From: an uncultured Methylococcaceae bacterium
GTDB lineage: Bacteria > Pseudomonadota > Gammaproteobacteria > Methylococcales > Methylomonadaceae
Direction of reading: 5' to 3'
Length of the DNA stretch: 64,000 nucleotides
NCBI GenBank assembly: GCA_903859415.1
Contig: CAIOMN010000236.1
Coordinates: 1-64,000, forward strand
Made by a program: the position numbers and the translations under genes. Shown here in pieces: positions 56,009-63,999 of the stretch (within the stretch, counting starts at the first letter, position 1; the number at the start of each line of letters is the position of its first letter). Below the pieces are notes generated by a model. It saw only the letters and a list, made by a program, of their open reading frames with translations, searched no databases and was not told the origin of the DNA.

Positions 56009-56233
56009 GTGGAACCACCCAGCCAGAAGTTGTCTGGCAATTCGTCATTAAAATTATCCTCACTATGGATCTTGCCTTTAAAGTTGGCCAAATTGACGCT
56101 TCTTAATGGGTGGTGCGGTAATCGTTTCAAGCAAAACAATCACTTTTGCTACCTGAGGTGGAAAATCCTCAGGCAATTGCAGATGTATCTGGTGATTTTC
56201 ATCTATTGTGGCTTGTAGTTCAATGGCTTGCAT
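56005..56233 (-). pseudogene. VapB antitoxin with a single-base frameshift
   Basis: From the ATG at 56233 (GAGG upstream) the frame reads MQAIELQATIDENHQIHLQLP and stops after 51 codons at RQFGQL. Removing one T from the CTTTAAA run (complement of 56080-56083) restores a frame that continues LKGKIHSEDNF...ELPDNFWLGGST to the TGA at 56005, which is the normal DUF2281-type antitoxin tail. The lesion is therefore a 1-bp insertion, and the full gene would encode about 76 residues. Confidence 0.8.
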
Positions 56234-56258
56234 AGTGACCTCTTGAGTAATTTACTTC

Positions 56259-58271
56259 TTAGAAAATTTGAATTTCATGACACGTATCAAACGCATCTTT
56301 AAAAATAGTCTCTTCATCAGTTGAAATAAGCCTTACACATCGAAGATTAAATTTAGCTCTTGAGCAAGCCACGTATATCAACTGCATATTCTTCTCCTTT
56401 TTTCTAAGGTCTTTTTCATCGGGATCAAATGCTGCACGAAAGTTGTATTCAGGCCAAAAATACTCATCAAGAACTACCAATACATTATTAATCCCTGTAC
56501 CCTTGGTCTTGTGCATCGTAATAAATGGCGTTTGATCGTCCTCATATTTGAAATAATTAAGCACTTCTGAAAATGTAACTTTATTTGAAAAAAGAGTGCT
56601 ATAAAACTGTTTCTGTTTTAAATTTTTCTCTTGTTCTTTGAATGTATCCTCATCCATTTCAGGCTGCTTTTTTTGCATTTTTACTAGCGTATTCCCATCA
56701 TTTTTATAGTTCTCTTCAAAGTTTATGAAACTGGCATCCTGATTTATGTCCGCCAAAAAGCTTTCAGCTCTATCCTTATATGCCGTGTATGATTCTGATT
56801 TTTTCAACAGGTTTAGTGTAAAAGCTTGTTCAACAGTTTCTACTGCACCTTTATCTGAATCAATGATGGCCTGGATATTAGTGCTGATGCTTACTTTATC
56901 TGCTACTGTCTTAATTGAAAGTCCAGACTTTTTTAACTTTGAGATAATAAAATTGTAGTTTTTATTTTTATAAGCATCGCATATTTCAAATAAGTCTAGC
57001 AGTTGCAGTCTTGTTAATATTTTTGCTAATTCTTCTTTAGGCTCAGGATACCTATCTGAAAAAACTTCATATAAATTAGGAAAATTTGCTTTTATGGAAA
57101 CGGCTTTGTTACTCAATAGTAATGTTTTGGAATCGTCAATATTAATAAAAGAGGCTTTCTCGATTAGGGTGTTGAGGGCATTTATATATGCTTCCTTTTC
57201 AGCATAATCACCCCAAACATTAGGTTTGTTTTTATAAAAAGAATAAAAAAATTCAACTGTTCCTTGTCGCTCTTCAATAGACTCTTCTTTTCCATCTTTT
57301 ATTTTTAGTGCTAGCTCCTGATTTAAGTTATCGTTTCGTAGCTTATTGATAAACTCAATCACTTGGGTCGAACATCTATAATTATCTTCCTTATCTATTC
57401 TCTTTAAATTGCCAGTAGTAACATACTCTTTAACATTACCTATACCATTACCATAGATTGATTGCATAGAATCGCCAAATAGTCCTATCACAGGTTTATT
57501 TTTCGGCGGTAATTTTGTTAAAAATAAATCTACTATTTTCTGATGTGTGTCTTGATACTCATCAATGAAAATATAGTCAAATTTATCGTTTAAAATCTTA
57601 CCTAGAAGCGGATATTTATCCATCAATAAAGCAGCAATATCTAATAAGCCATCGTGACCGTATGTAAGATTTTTTAGATCATTAAAACGTGTCTCATTGT
57701 ACTCAATCGACTTAAATCCTTTTTGTTGTATATCCTCTTGTATTTTATTATTTAGAGCTAGAATTTTATTATTTAGGATGATATTAAATTCCTCTGGTTT
57801 CGGGTCGTAAACTCTTTTACCCTCAACCTTATCTATACGGTCTCCAAAGACTAAAAAATATCGATCAGAATATTTTTCGTAAACCTTTTTATATTTTTCA
57901 TGTTCTTTGCTTTTCTGCTCTTTTTCATCGCTGTAATATGACAGTTCACATCTTTCAATAGAATCAACTTTAAATAACTCATAAATCACTTGATGAATAT
58001 TTTTCTTATAATCCTTGATTAGAGTGTTTAAAAAAGAGTGGATAGTGCTAACGATATGCTCACCATCAATCCTAGATTTTATCTCGTCTGCTGCTTTATT
58101 CGTATGAGTGATACAGGCGATTTTTTTGTCGGGATATACCGTCGAAATAAAATCAATTAATTGCTTCAACGTTTCAGTTTTGCCACAACCTGCCCCACCT
58201 TGAAGTACAAAGTCTTCATCTTTTAAAAGACAATCTTTAATTTTATCTAATGCGTTTATTTTACTAACCAT
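56259..58271 (-). CDS. gajB: Gabija-like UvrD/Rep helicase (GajB)
   Basis: A 670-aa superfamily 1A helicase. Motifs: Walker A GGAGCGKTETL (residues 25-35), Ia ITHTNKAADEI (about 54-64), II DEYQDT (237-242), III FGDSMQSIYG (265-274), IV NYRCS (about 297), V MHKTKGTGINNVLVV and VI YVACSRAKFNLR near the C-terminus. It overlaps the OLD nuclease gene by 16 bp. An OLD-family class 2 nuclease followed by a UvrD-like helicase is the Gabija arrangement. At 670 aa it is longer than the prototype GajB of Bacillus cereus (about 494 aa). Not a housekeeping UvrD or Rep, which have different lengths and contexts. Confidence 0.85.
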   Translation of the reverse strand: MVSKINALDKIKDCLLKDEDFVLQGGAGCGKTETLKQLIDFISTVYPDKKIACITHTNKAADEIKSRIDGEHIVSTIHSFLNTLIKDYKKNIHQVIYELFKVDSIERCELSYYSDEKEQKSKEHEKYKKVYEKYSDRYFLVFGDRIDKVEGKRVYDPKPEEFNIILNNKILALNNKIQEDIQQKGFKSIEYNETRFNDLKNLTYGHDGLLDIAALLMDKYPLLGKILNDKFDYIFIDEYQDTHQKIVDLFLTKLPPKNKPVIGLFGDSMQSIYGNGIGNVKEYVTTGNLKRIDKEDNYRCSTQVIEFINKLRNDNLNQELALKIKDGKEESIEERQGTVEFFYSFYKNKPNVWGDYAEKEAYINALNTLIEKASFINIDDSKTLLLSNKAVSIKANFPNLYEVFSDRYPEPKEELAKILTRLQLLDLFEICDAYKNKNYNFIISKLKKSGLSIKTVADKVSISTNIQAIIDSDKGAVETVEQAFTLNLLKKSESYTAYKDRAESFLADINQDASFINFEENYKNDGNTLVKMQKKQPEMDEDTFKEQEKNLKQKQFYSTLFSNKVTFSEVLNYFKYEDDQTPFITMHKTKGTGINNVLVVLDEYFWPEYNFRAAFDPDEKDLRKKEKNMQLIYVACSRAKFNLRCVRLISTDEETIFKDAFDTCHEIQIF

Positions 58272-60241
58272 GAAAGTGCCTCCCTAATATAGGCAGGCAT
58301 TTCCCAGTCTAATTCATCCTCAGTTAACGCTTTGTAGAGTAATGATGAGGCAAAAGCGGACTTGTTATCCAATATTTTATCCGTCAAATCGTAAGTATTC
58401 ATCGTATCATCATTGATATACTTTACATTTTTCAATCCATTAAAATCACTACCAACTAGGCTTTTTAATTTTTCCCTATTAACGTGCAAAAACGCATCTT
58501 CAAAACTCCTCGCATGATAGTCATTTTCCTCAAGTTGATAAGCTACTTTAACAATATCCCCTTCTTTAAATAAGTTATATTCCTTTAGTCGATTATACCA
58601 ATCTGCAAAATCTGGTTTATCAATATTAGGGGCCTTGTAGAAATGCTTTATGGTGTAGTTGCTTGTGTTGTCTGAGTCTTTTACACAACTTGCAGGATAT
58701 GAAGTTTTTGGCTCTCCATCTATAATCTTTATAGTTTTCTTGGTTGAATCAATATCAGTAATAATTAATGTTTTAATAGCTAGAAACTCAAGAAATGGTG
58801 CAAATACTTTGGCATTTGCACCGACTTCTAATATTGAAATGTGCTGTGATGCTAATGAAGTTATTTCGGCAGGTTTAAACTTTTCGTCGAATAGTTTTAT
58901 GAAGTATGGAAGTAAAATCTTTTCTGTTGTCCCTTCAATAAAAATTATTTTATCCGCAAAAAATAACTCAGAGGATTGGAGTGTTAAGTACTGTACTAAA
59001 AACTTAAAGTGATCCTGTTCATTTTCGTAAGCTACCTTTAATTCATCATAAAAGTTTTTGATTTCAATATTTACTTCATTTTTATCGCCATCAGTTTTCG
59101 ATAAATATCTGACATCTTTAAAATCACACTGTGAAACTATATGGGATGAATGCGTTGTAATTAAGGTTTGTAGATCTTTTGTTTCTTCAATTATTTTTTT
59201 TATTTGCTTTGCAAACACATACTGCATTTGAGGGTGAGTATGCGCTTCAGGCTCTTCAATAAATAAAAGATTAATAGGTTTCTTGTCTTTTGAAATGTAG
59301 TCTTTTTTAATCTCTATATCCAATAGCAAATAGAGAATATTCATGTAACCCAGACCATTAAGATGTTCAGGCAACACATGGTCATCGTCTCCATAAACAA
59401 CTTGGGAAGAATTTGAAATTAGTTCATTGGATTGAAGATTTGAAATGACTTTAAGATTCTTTAAGTTCAAAAAATCTTTAGCATTTTTTAAAAATCCATC
59501 AAATACAGTAGCATACTCGGTATCAAGATTCTGATCCATTTCAATCATCTTTTTATTGATGTCAGTGAAATCGCTATCGGATGACTTAAAATTATCGTTA
59601 TAGTATTTAGTCGTTAAAAAAGATAATGCTTGTTTATCTCTGGTGGATTCCTCTGAGCTAGACACATTACGTTTAGCGTGTATGATCTGCAAATTGATGA
59701 CTTCTTTGAGTGTAGCCAGATTCTTTTCTACTAAGTTGCTCCTGTCGTTCCAATCTAGGTCACTTTCATTCTGAAAAACAAAGAGTTTATTTTTTGAATA
59801 CTTACCGATGTTTTTTGAAATATATCTTGCTTTAGCTGTATCTGTATCTGATACCCCAGCGATACTTTTTAATAGCTTTGACTTATCAATCTGGCATTCA
59901 AAAAGAACATTCACGCTATTTATTGAGGGGTCTAAATCCAAAATAAATTCTGACAAATACTCCAAGTTGTCCTTGGCGTCATATTTAATTTCAACAACCA
60001 TTTGGATTGTTAAATCACTCTCTTGAGTAGAGTCTGAAAGTGCTAAGATTTTTTGACGTTGGCATAGCGGATAATCATCTAAATTAAATTTATTATCCTG
60101 AAAAAACTTTTGAAAAATAACTATCAACGAGGTTTTACCGCTATTATTTTTTCCAATTAGAAGAGATAATCCTTCTTTTACATCTAAGGTCGTATCTCGT
60201 AATAAGCGGAAGTTTTTTATTTGTATTTTGCTGATGCGCAT
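58256..60241 (-). CDS. gajA: Gabija-like OLD-family ATPase-nuclease (GajA)
   Basis: A 661-aa class 2 OLD protein. The ABC-type ATPase domain has Walker A GKNNSGKTSL (30-39), Walker B LLFIEEPEAHTHPQM (325-339) and the H-loop TTHSSH (363-368). The C-terminal TOPRIM domain has Glu436 in FIEGTTE, Asp496/Asp498 in ITDIDST and the late RSFEDAF motif (578-584), so the nuclease site looks intact. GajA senses depleted nucleotides and cuts phage DNA in characterised systems. Prototype GajA is about 578 aa. It lies 40 bp downstream of an hsdR stump and is coupled to the helicase gene. Confidence 0.87.
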   Translation of the reverse strand: MRISKIQIKNFRLLRDTTLDVKEGLSLLIGKNNSGKTSLIVIFQKFFQDNKFNLDDYPLCQRQKILALSDSTQESDLTIQMVVEIKYDAKDNLEYLSEFILDLDPSINSVNVLFECQIDKSKLLKSIAGVSDTDTAKARYISKNIGKYSKNKLFVFQNESDLDWNDRSNLVEKNLATLKEVINLQIIHAKRNVSSSEESTRDKQALSFLTTKYYNDNFKSSDSDFTDINKKMIEMDQNLDTEYATVFDGFLKNAKDFLNLKNLKVISNLQSNELISNSSQVVYGDDDHVLPEHLNGLGYMNILYLLLDIEIKKDYISKDKKPINLLFIEEPEAHTHPQMQYVFAKQIKKIIEETKDLQTLITTHSSHIVSQCDFKDVRYLSKTDGDKNEVNIEIKNFYDELKVAYENEQDHFKFLVQYLTLQSSELFFADKIIFIEGTTEKILLPYFIKLFDEKFKPAEITSLASQHISILEVGANAKVFAPFLEFLAIKTLIITDIDSTKKTIKIIDGEPKTSYPASCVKDSDNTSNYTIKHFYKAPNIDKPDFADWYNRLKEYNLFKEGDIVKVAYQLEENDYHARSFEDAFLHVNREKLKSLVGSDFNGLKNVKYINDDTMNTYDLTDKILDNKSAFASSLLYKALTEDELDWEMPAYIREALSWLVK

Positions 60242-60280
60242 TTACGATCCTTATGATTTTAGTTTTTTAACGTGCTACAT

Positions 60281-60622
60281 TTAGCAAATAGCCTCGTTTA
60301 AGTAAAGTAGAATCGATGAATTATTTTCAATCCAAGCATTGAGGTAAAGCACTTCTGCATAAAGTTTAACCGTCAGAAAATTATAAAAGCCTTCGCCTAA
60401 GTCTTCATTTTCTAAAACCAGCGATACATTTTCAAAAGTTCTATTAATGGCACTGGCATCGCTATCGGGATTTATTTTTAAAAGACTGGCTGAAAATATA
60501 TCAGTAAAGATATTAGTGCTCTCGTCTCGCGGTGTTTGATTTAACGATAGATAAGAATAGCCTAAACGACATAAATGCAATATCGCCGGAATCTTGACTC
60601 GGGTATTTTCGTTAAAGCTCAT
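60281..60622 (-). pseudogene. hsdR: N-terminal stump of type I restriction subunit HsdR
   Basis: The frame from the ATG at 60622 (AGGATC upstream) begins MSFNENTRVKIPAILHLCRLGY and continues ...STNIFTDIFSASLLKINPD...SLVLENEDLGEGFYNFLT, which is the classical HsdR opening. Similarity ends there, at about residue 84, and unrelated codons run to a stop. HsdR is about 1000 aa, so more than 90% is missing; hsdM and hsdS are also absent. The restriction gene was probably cut off when the adjacent Gabija genes were acquired or by a later deletion. Confidence 0.75.
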
Positions 60623-61091
60623 GCTGATCCTATTTAAAGTGGCTACCGCGAATTGCTGGCAAACTATAATGAAGGCATCATAGCAAATAACGCCCCTACT
60701 CACTATGATTCAAAAAAAACCCCTAAAGTGATCGATGAAACCCATTCATGGACTCACTTAATTTTCATCCTCAAAAATAAATAGTTCCGTTACATATCAA
60801 CCACTCAGCACCATTTTCTCGTATCATCCTGAAAATAAAACATTTTTTAACTATCCCTTATCCAAAATAGGGCCTATAGTCTCGGTGTCAGTTATATTTT
60901 TCCGGGTAATAGCACTATTTGCACCTGTTTTAGTTGTTGATATAACGGTGATGCAACTGACTTTAGGATCTTGAACCTGATTGTTAGGGGTATTTTTAGG
61001 GGTGGTGGTTGAATAAACCACTAAACTTGCTCTACTCAAGCAGTTCGATGCTTGTCACAGGAGTATTATTAGCACCATTAGGGGGCATATC
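60623..61091. other. Gene-poor spacer between the hsdR stump and the duplicated gene
   Basis: No gene is convincing in this stretch. A 62-codon minus frame at 61039-60851 starts with TTG, lacks a ribosome-binding site and resembles nothing recognised. A T-rich segment and short repeats of AGGGGTA/GGGGTGG at about 60985-61005 are the only local structure seen. Either hsdR regulatory DNA or junction sequence may be here. Confidence 0.4.
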
Positions 61092-61697
61092 AGCTACCCG
61101 ACACGTTTCAAAGAGGTGTTAGCCTTCTCTCCCCAGGTATTATAGACGGCTTCAAAGCAGCAAGGATGGCTCAGGATTAGTTTTTATAAGTGCGCGTAAG
61201 GTCTGGAGTTCTCTCTACAGACATTGAGAATGCCAGCTATTTTGTTTTCTTAACAATGGATTGAATTATTATGTCTAATCAAGGCTATTTCCCAACGAAT
61301 GAAGCCGAACGCTCAGTTTGGCTTGCGCATTTTCGTACCAAGCTTCCGGTTCATTGCGTGGAGCTTGGCTTTTCCCTCGATGATATTAACAGTACCCTGG
61401 CGGATATTGATTTTTATATCTGGCTGGTACAGAGTTGGAACCCCGCCGTTCAAAAAAATGCGGTAGAAGCTTCGGCTTTTAAAGCGCTAATCGGCACTGG
61501 CTCAGGTAGTGAGCTGGTTGCATTACCTGTCCATGTAGTATTTGATCCAGAGCCTTTGCCAGTGTTACCCGGTGTTTTGACGCGCTTATTTAATCTGATC
61601 CAACGCATTAAAATGGCCGCGACTTATAACCTGGTGGTGGGTAAAGATTTAGGTATTATAGGTACTCAAAGCACGGCTGACTCTGATGTGCCTGATT
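61092..61697 (+). repeat. Right copy of the 606-bp dispersed direct repeat
   Basis: Gapless match to 1-606, covering the 179-bp leader and 142 codons of the 231-aa gene. This copy is the intact one. The leader contains conserved blocks shared by both copies (for example AGGTGTTAGCC, TTAGTTTTTATAAG and GTAAGGTCTGG) that may be promoter or mRNA leader elements. Confidence 0.9.
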
Positions 61698-61966
61698 TTA
61701 CCGTGACAACAGAACGTGGACCCACCATTGAGCGAGTCAAACTAAACTTTACCAAATACAATCATGGTGGAGTGGTAGTCGAGAGTCGCCGTAATGGCGG
61801 TCCGTGGGAGGTTTTGGGTATTGCAGTAACGAAACCCTGGTATGATGAACGCGCTTTGCTGGTTGATACCGCGCCTGAAATACGTGAGTATCGGTTAAGA
61901 TGGTGGGATAAAGGTGATGCCAATGGTGAATATACAGCGGTACAAAAAGTCACTGTTGCGCCTTAA
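61271..61966 (+). CDS. Conserved hypothetical protein of a multicopy family
   Basis: A 231-aa protein of unknown function without signal peptide or membrane helix. Residues 1-130 are mostly helical (for example AERSVWLAHFRTKLPVH and LTRLFNLIQRIKMAATYN). Residues 140-231 look like a beta sandwich of fibronectin-III type, with VKLNFTKYNHGGVVVESRR, PWEVLGIAV and EYRLRWWDKGDANGEYTAVQ. A decayed copy lies at 180-608. It is transcribed opposite to every other gene in the split jet locus and ends 43 bp from the convergent jetB stop. Similar proteins seem to occur in several copies in methanotroph genomes, but that is from memory. Confidence 0.65.
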   Translation: MSNQGYFPTNEAERSVWLAHFRTKLPVHCVELGFSLDDINSTLADIDFYIWLVQSWNPAVQKNAVEASAFKALIGTGSGSELVALPVHVVFDPEPLPVLPGVLTRLFNLIQRIKMAATYNLVVGKDLGIIGTQSTADSDVPDFTVTTERGPTIERVKLNFTKYNHGGVVVESRRNGGPWEVLGIAVTKPWYDERALLVDTAPEIREYRLRWWDKGDANGEYTAVQKVTVAP

Positions 61967-62009
61967 TTTAAGCACCAGACACAGACAGCTAATGGTATTG
62001 TTTTAAATC

Positions 62010-62567
62010 TTATATCACCAAGTCGGACGGCTGAGTTAAGTCGGCCCGTTCGGCTTGAGCGAGTTCTTCAAATAAATCCAAATATCGATGCACTGCCGGT
62101 AACAGCCAATACACGCCGTCAGTACAGACCAGAAAACCAATACGCGCGGCGCTATCCAATATTTCTTTTAGCGATTGCTGATGATGGATTTCTTCTGCTT
62201 CCAGGATAACCTGATAATGCAGCATGAGTTTTTCTAGCAAGGTGTCATTCAACGGCCACTGCTGAAACTTGAATAAATGCAAGCCTTGATCAGCTTGGTA
62301 TTCAAACAATAACATCAGCACTAACGCCAGGCGACGGGTGAGTTTTCCGGTATACGAACTGGCTTGATCAGTCTTAAAATAAGCAAAGCCGCGACCGTCC
62401 ACCACCAGGCTAAAGCCTAAACTGGCAAATAATGTTTGGTAAGAATCTTGATGCGTTTCAAGCTCTACCCAGAGCTCTGTTTCTTGTAGACGATTTAAAT
62501 GCGCACCCGAACTCAATAGTTTAAAGAGCGGTTGTAATTGCTTGAGGTGTGATAAGTCAATAATCAT
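62010..62567 (-). CDS. jetB: Wadjet/Mks MukE-like subunit JetB (MksE)
   Basis: A 185-aa MukE/MksE-like winged-helix (KITE) protein that bridges kleisin and SMC in the condensin complex. It has two winged-helix-like blocks (about residues 15-60 and 75-160) with the LTRRLALVLMLLFEYQADQG helix characteristic of this family. It overlaps jetA by 4 bp (ATGA), which marks it as a coupled pair. In intact loci jetC follows directly, often also by overlap; here the jetC start is 8.1 kb away. Confidence 0.8.
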   Translation of the reverse strand: MIIDLSHLKQLQPLFKLLSSGAHLNRLQETELWVELETHQDSYQTLFASLGFSLVVDGRGFAYFKTDQASSYTGKLTRRLALVLMLLFEYQADQGLHLFKFQQWPLNDTLLEKLMLHYQVILEAEEIHHQQSLKEILDSAARIGFLVCTDGVYWLLPAVHRYLDLFEELAQAERADLTQPSDLVI

Positions 62568-63808
62568 AAGGTGTTGAGCGTATGGCTGTGTAATGAAATA
62601 GCCACCCGTTTAAGTTCAATACGGGTTTGGTTTGCCTGAGGAATGGCGGTGATATCCGGTAATCGGATTAAGGCATGGTACTGCCGTAATAAAGTAATAT
62701 CCTGGTAAGTGCCATAATGATTCACCAACCAGGCCATTAAATCAGCAACTGGTAAGCTTTGATACAAGTGCTGACGAATGGCTTCTTCATCTATACGTTC
62801 TAACTGAATTTGAGCTTCTTCTATATTCAGCTCAGGAAATTCAACTGCTTTGGGCTGATAGTTTCGGACTTGCTCCATCAGAGTTAATAATTCAGGGCCG
62901 ATGGCAATAGACGTGGCGCGTTCCTTACGCCACAGCGGCAAACTGTTTTGAGGAAACGTTCGGCTTAAGCCTTTTTTACGCACCTCACCCAGCAATTGGC
63001 CAATCGCAGAACTAAGCTGGTTGTGTCGGCGTACTTCTTCCCGCAGTGGCATTAAGGTGTTGGTACATTTCTTTAAGGCCGTTAATCCGGTTTGACGTAA
63101 TATCTTAACGCGCAAGCCTATTTGGCGTAATAACCGCTGATGGCTGTATAAACCGCCTTGTATAGCCAGTTGGGTGCCAAGCGTTTCAAAGACCCGCTCT
63201 GCTTCTTCTAATAACGGATAAAAACTGCCGCCTGCTCCAGTATCCATGAGTTCGGTCATGGGTAAGACATAGCGGTCATAGGCCTCTAATACTTCGGCAT
63301 AGCGCCTCGCTAAAGGCATGCGTTCATCCGCACTTTTAGCCCGTTCAGCGATATCCTGAATCGCGTGGGTGTCTTGCTCCAGTTGTTGCAGGATTTGTCT
63401 CAGTTGATTATCAATCCGCACCGCGCCTCTTTGTAAGGCCGCCATATCATGAGCTTGCAGGGCTTGATGTAATTGCTCCAGTCCGGCTTTGATATCAATA
63501 ATCCGGGCTTTTAAAATATCCGATAAGCCCAGTTCATGCTCATGCAGTAAGCTACCTACAAATTGTCGAATCGATTCGTTCAGTTGCAAGGTGTTGCTCT
63601 GCGACATTTCGATCAATAACTCGGTATTAACCAACTGTTGCAGACGCTCAAGGTGCTGTTCAGTGGATTCGTTTAAATAGGTTTTACCTAAGAGAATCAG
63701 GACATCACTGCGCTCATAGGTAATTTGATCACGTCCTAATAACACTAAACGTTCAATAACGTCCCACTGTTTATCCAGTGCCCGAACCAGACTGCGAGGA
63801 TTAATCAT
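62564..63808 (-). CDS. jetA: Wadjet/Mks kleisin subunit JetA (MksF)
   Basis: A 414-aa MukF/MksF-like kleisin. An N-terminal winged-helix domain (about residues 1-110, with the QWDVIERLVLLGRDQITYERSD opening) is followed by a long helical middle region (about 110-290) rich in Gln, Leu and Arg, and a C-terminal winged helix (about 340-400) that would bind the SMC head. It is the first gene of the jet operon. A DnaA-box-like palindrome lies 31-52 bp upstream of its start. Confidence 0.8.
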   Translation of the reverse strand: MINPRSLVRALDKQWDVIERLVLLGRDQITYERSDVLILLGKTYLNESTEQHLERLQQLVNTELLIEMSQSNTLQLNESIRQFVGSLLHEHELGLSDILKARIIDIKAGLEQLHQALQAHDMAALQRGAVRIDNQLRQILQQLEQDTHAIQDIAERAKSADERMPLARRYAEVLEAYDRYVLPMTELMDTGAGGSFYPLLEEAERVFETLGTQLAIQGGLYSHQRLLRQIGLRVKILRQTGLTALKKCTNTLMPLREEVRRHNQLSSAIGQLLGEVRKKGLSRTFPQNSLPLWRKERATSIAIGPELLTLMEQVRNYQPKAVEFPELNIEEAQIQLERIDEEAIRQHLYQSLPVADLMAWLVNHYGTYQDITLLRQYHALIRLPDITAIPQANQTRIELKRVAISLHSHTLNTL

Positions 63809-63838
63809 AGTGAATCATGTAGGGAAGATTGAGATAAG

Positions 63839-63860
63839 TTACCCACAAGCCTGTGGATAA
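63839..63860. promoter_or_regulatory. Near-palindrome with two DnaA-box-like arms upstream of jetA
   Basis: The 22 bp read TTACCCACA, AGCC, TGTGGATAA. The right arm is an exact consensus DnaA box (TTATCCACA on the minus strand) and the left arm differs by one base, so the arms form an inverted repeat with one mismatch. It lies 31-52 bp before the jetA start, where an operator or promoter element would be. Whether DnaA or another regulator binds is unknown. Confidence 0.5.
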
Positions 63861-63909
63861 CTCTGTGACTAACTTGTTTGTTAACTGTTTAAGCTATTAT
63901 TTCTTAATA

Positions 63910-63999
63910 CTATTTATCAGTGTTCCAACGTTGTAAAAAGCTTAAGGTCGCTAATATCAAGAATGCTAACAAAGTCCAAACAGGCATACTAAAACCTAA
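63910..63999 (-). CDS. C-terminal end of a membrane protein (partial)
   Basis: Only the last 29 codons are inside the window. They read LGFSMPVWTLLAFLILATLS, a hydrophobic helix, followed by the polar tail FLQRWNTDK and a TAG stop at 63912-63910. This looks like the final transmembrane segment of an inner-membrane protein transcribed toward jetA. Family cannot be named. Confidence 0.4.
   Translation of the reverse strand, partial: LGFSMPVWTLLAFLILATLSFLQRWNTDK

Noticed and set aside
55745-56218. Plus-strand small frames upstream of the intact antitoxin
   Set aside because: They lie opposite the frameshifted vapB and truncated vapC remnants, which explain the sequence better.
56259-60241. 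RecBCD/AddAB-like or housekeeping UvrD repair pair
   Set aside because: The TOPRIM-bearing OLD protein with overlapping UvrD helicase and the surrounding defence genes fit a Gabija-type system; there are no RecB/AddB nuclease motifs.
60851-61039. Minus-strand 62-codon frame
   Set aside because: TTG start, no ribosome-binding site, no recognisable domain and composition like the surrounding non-coding DNA.
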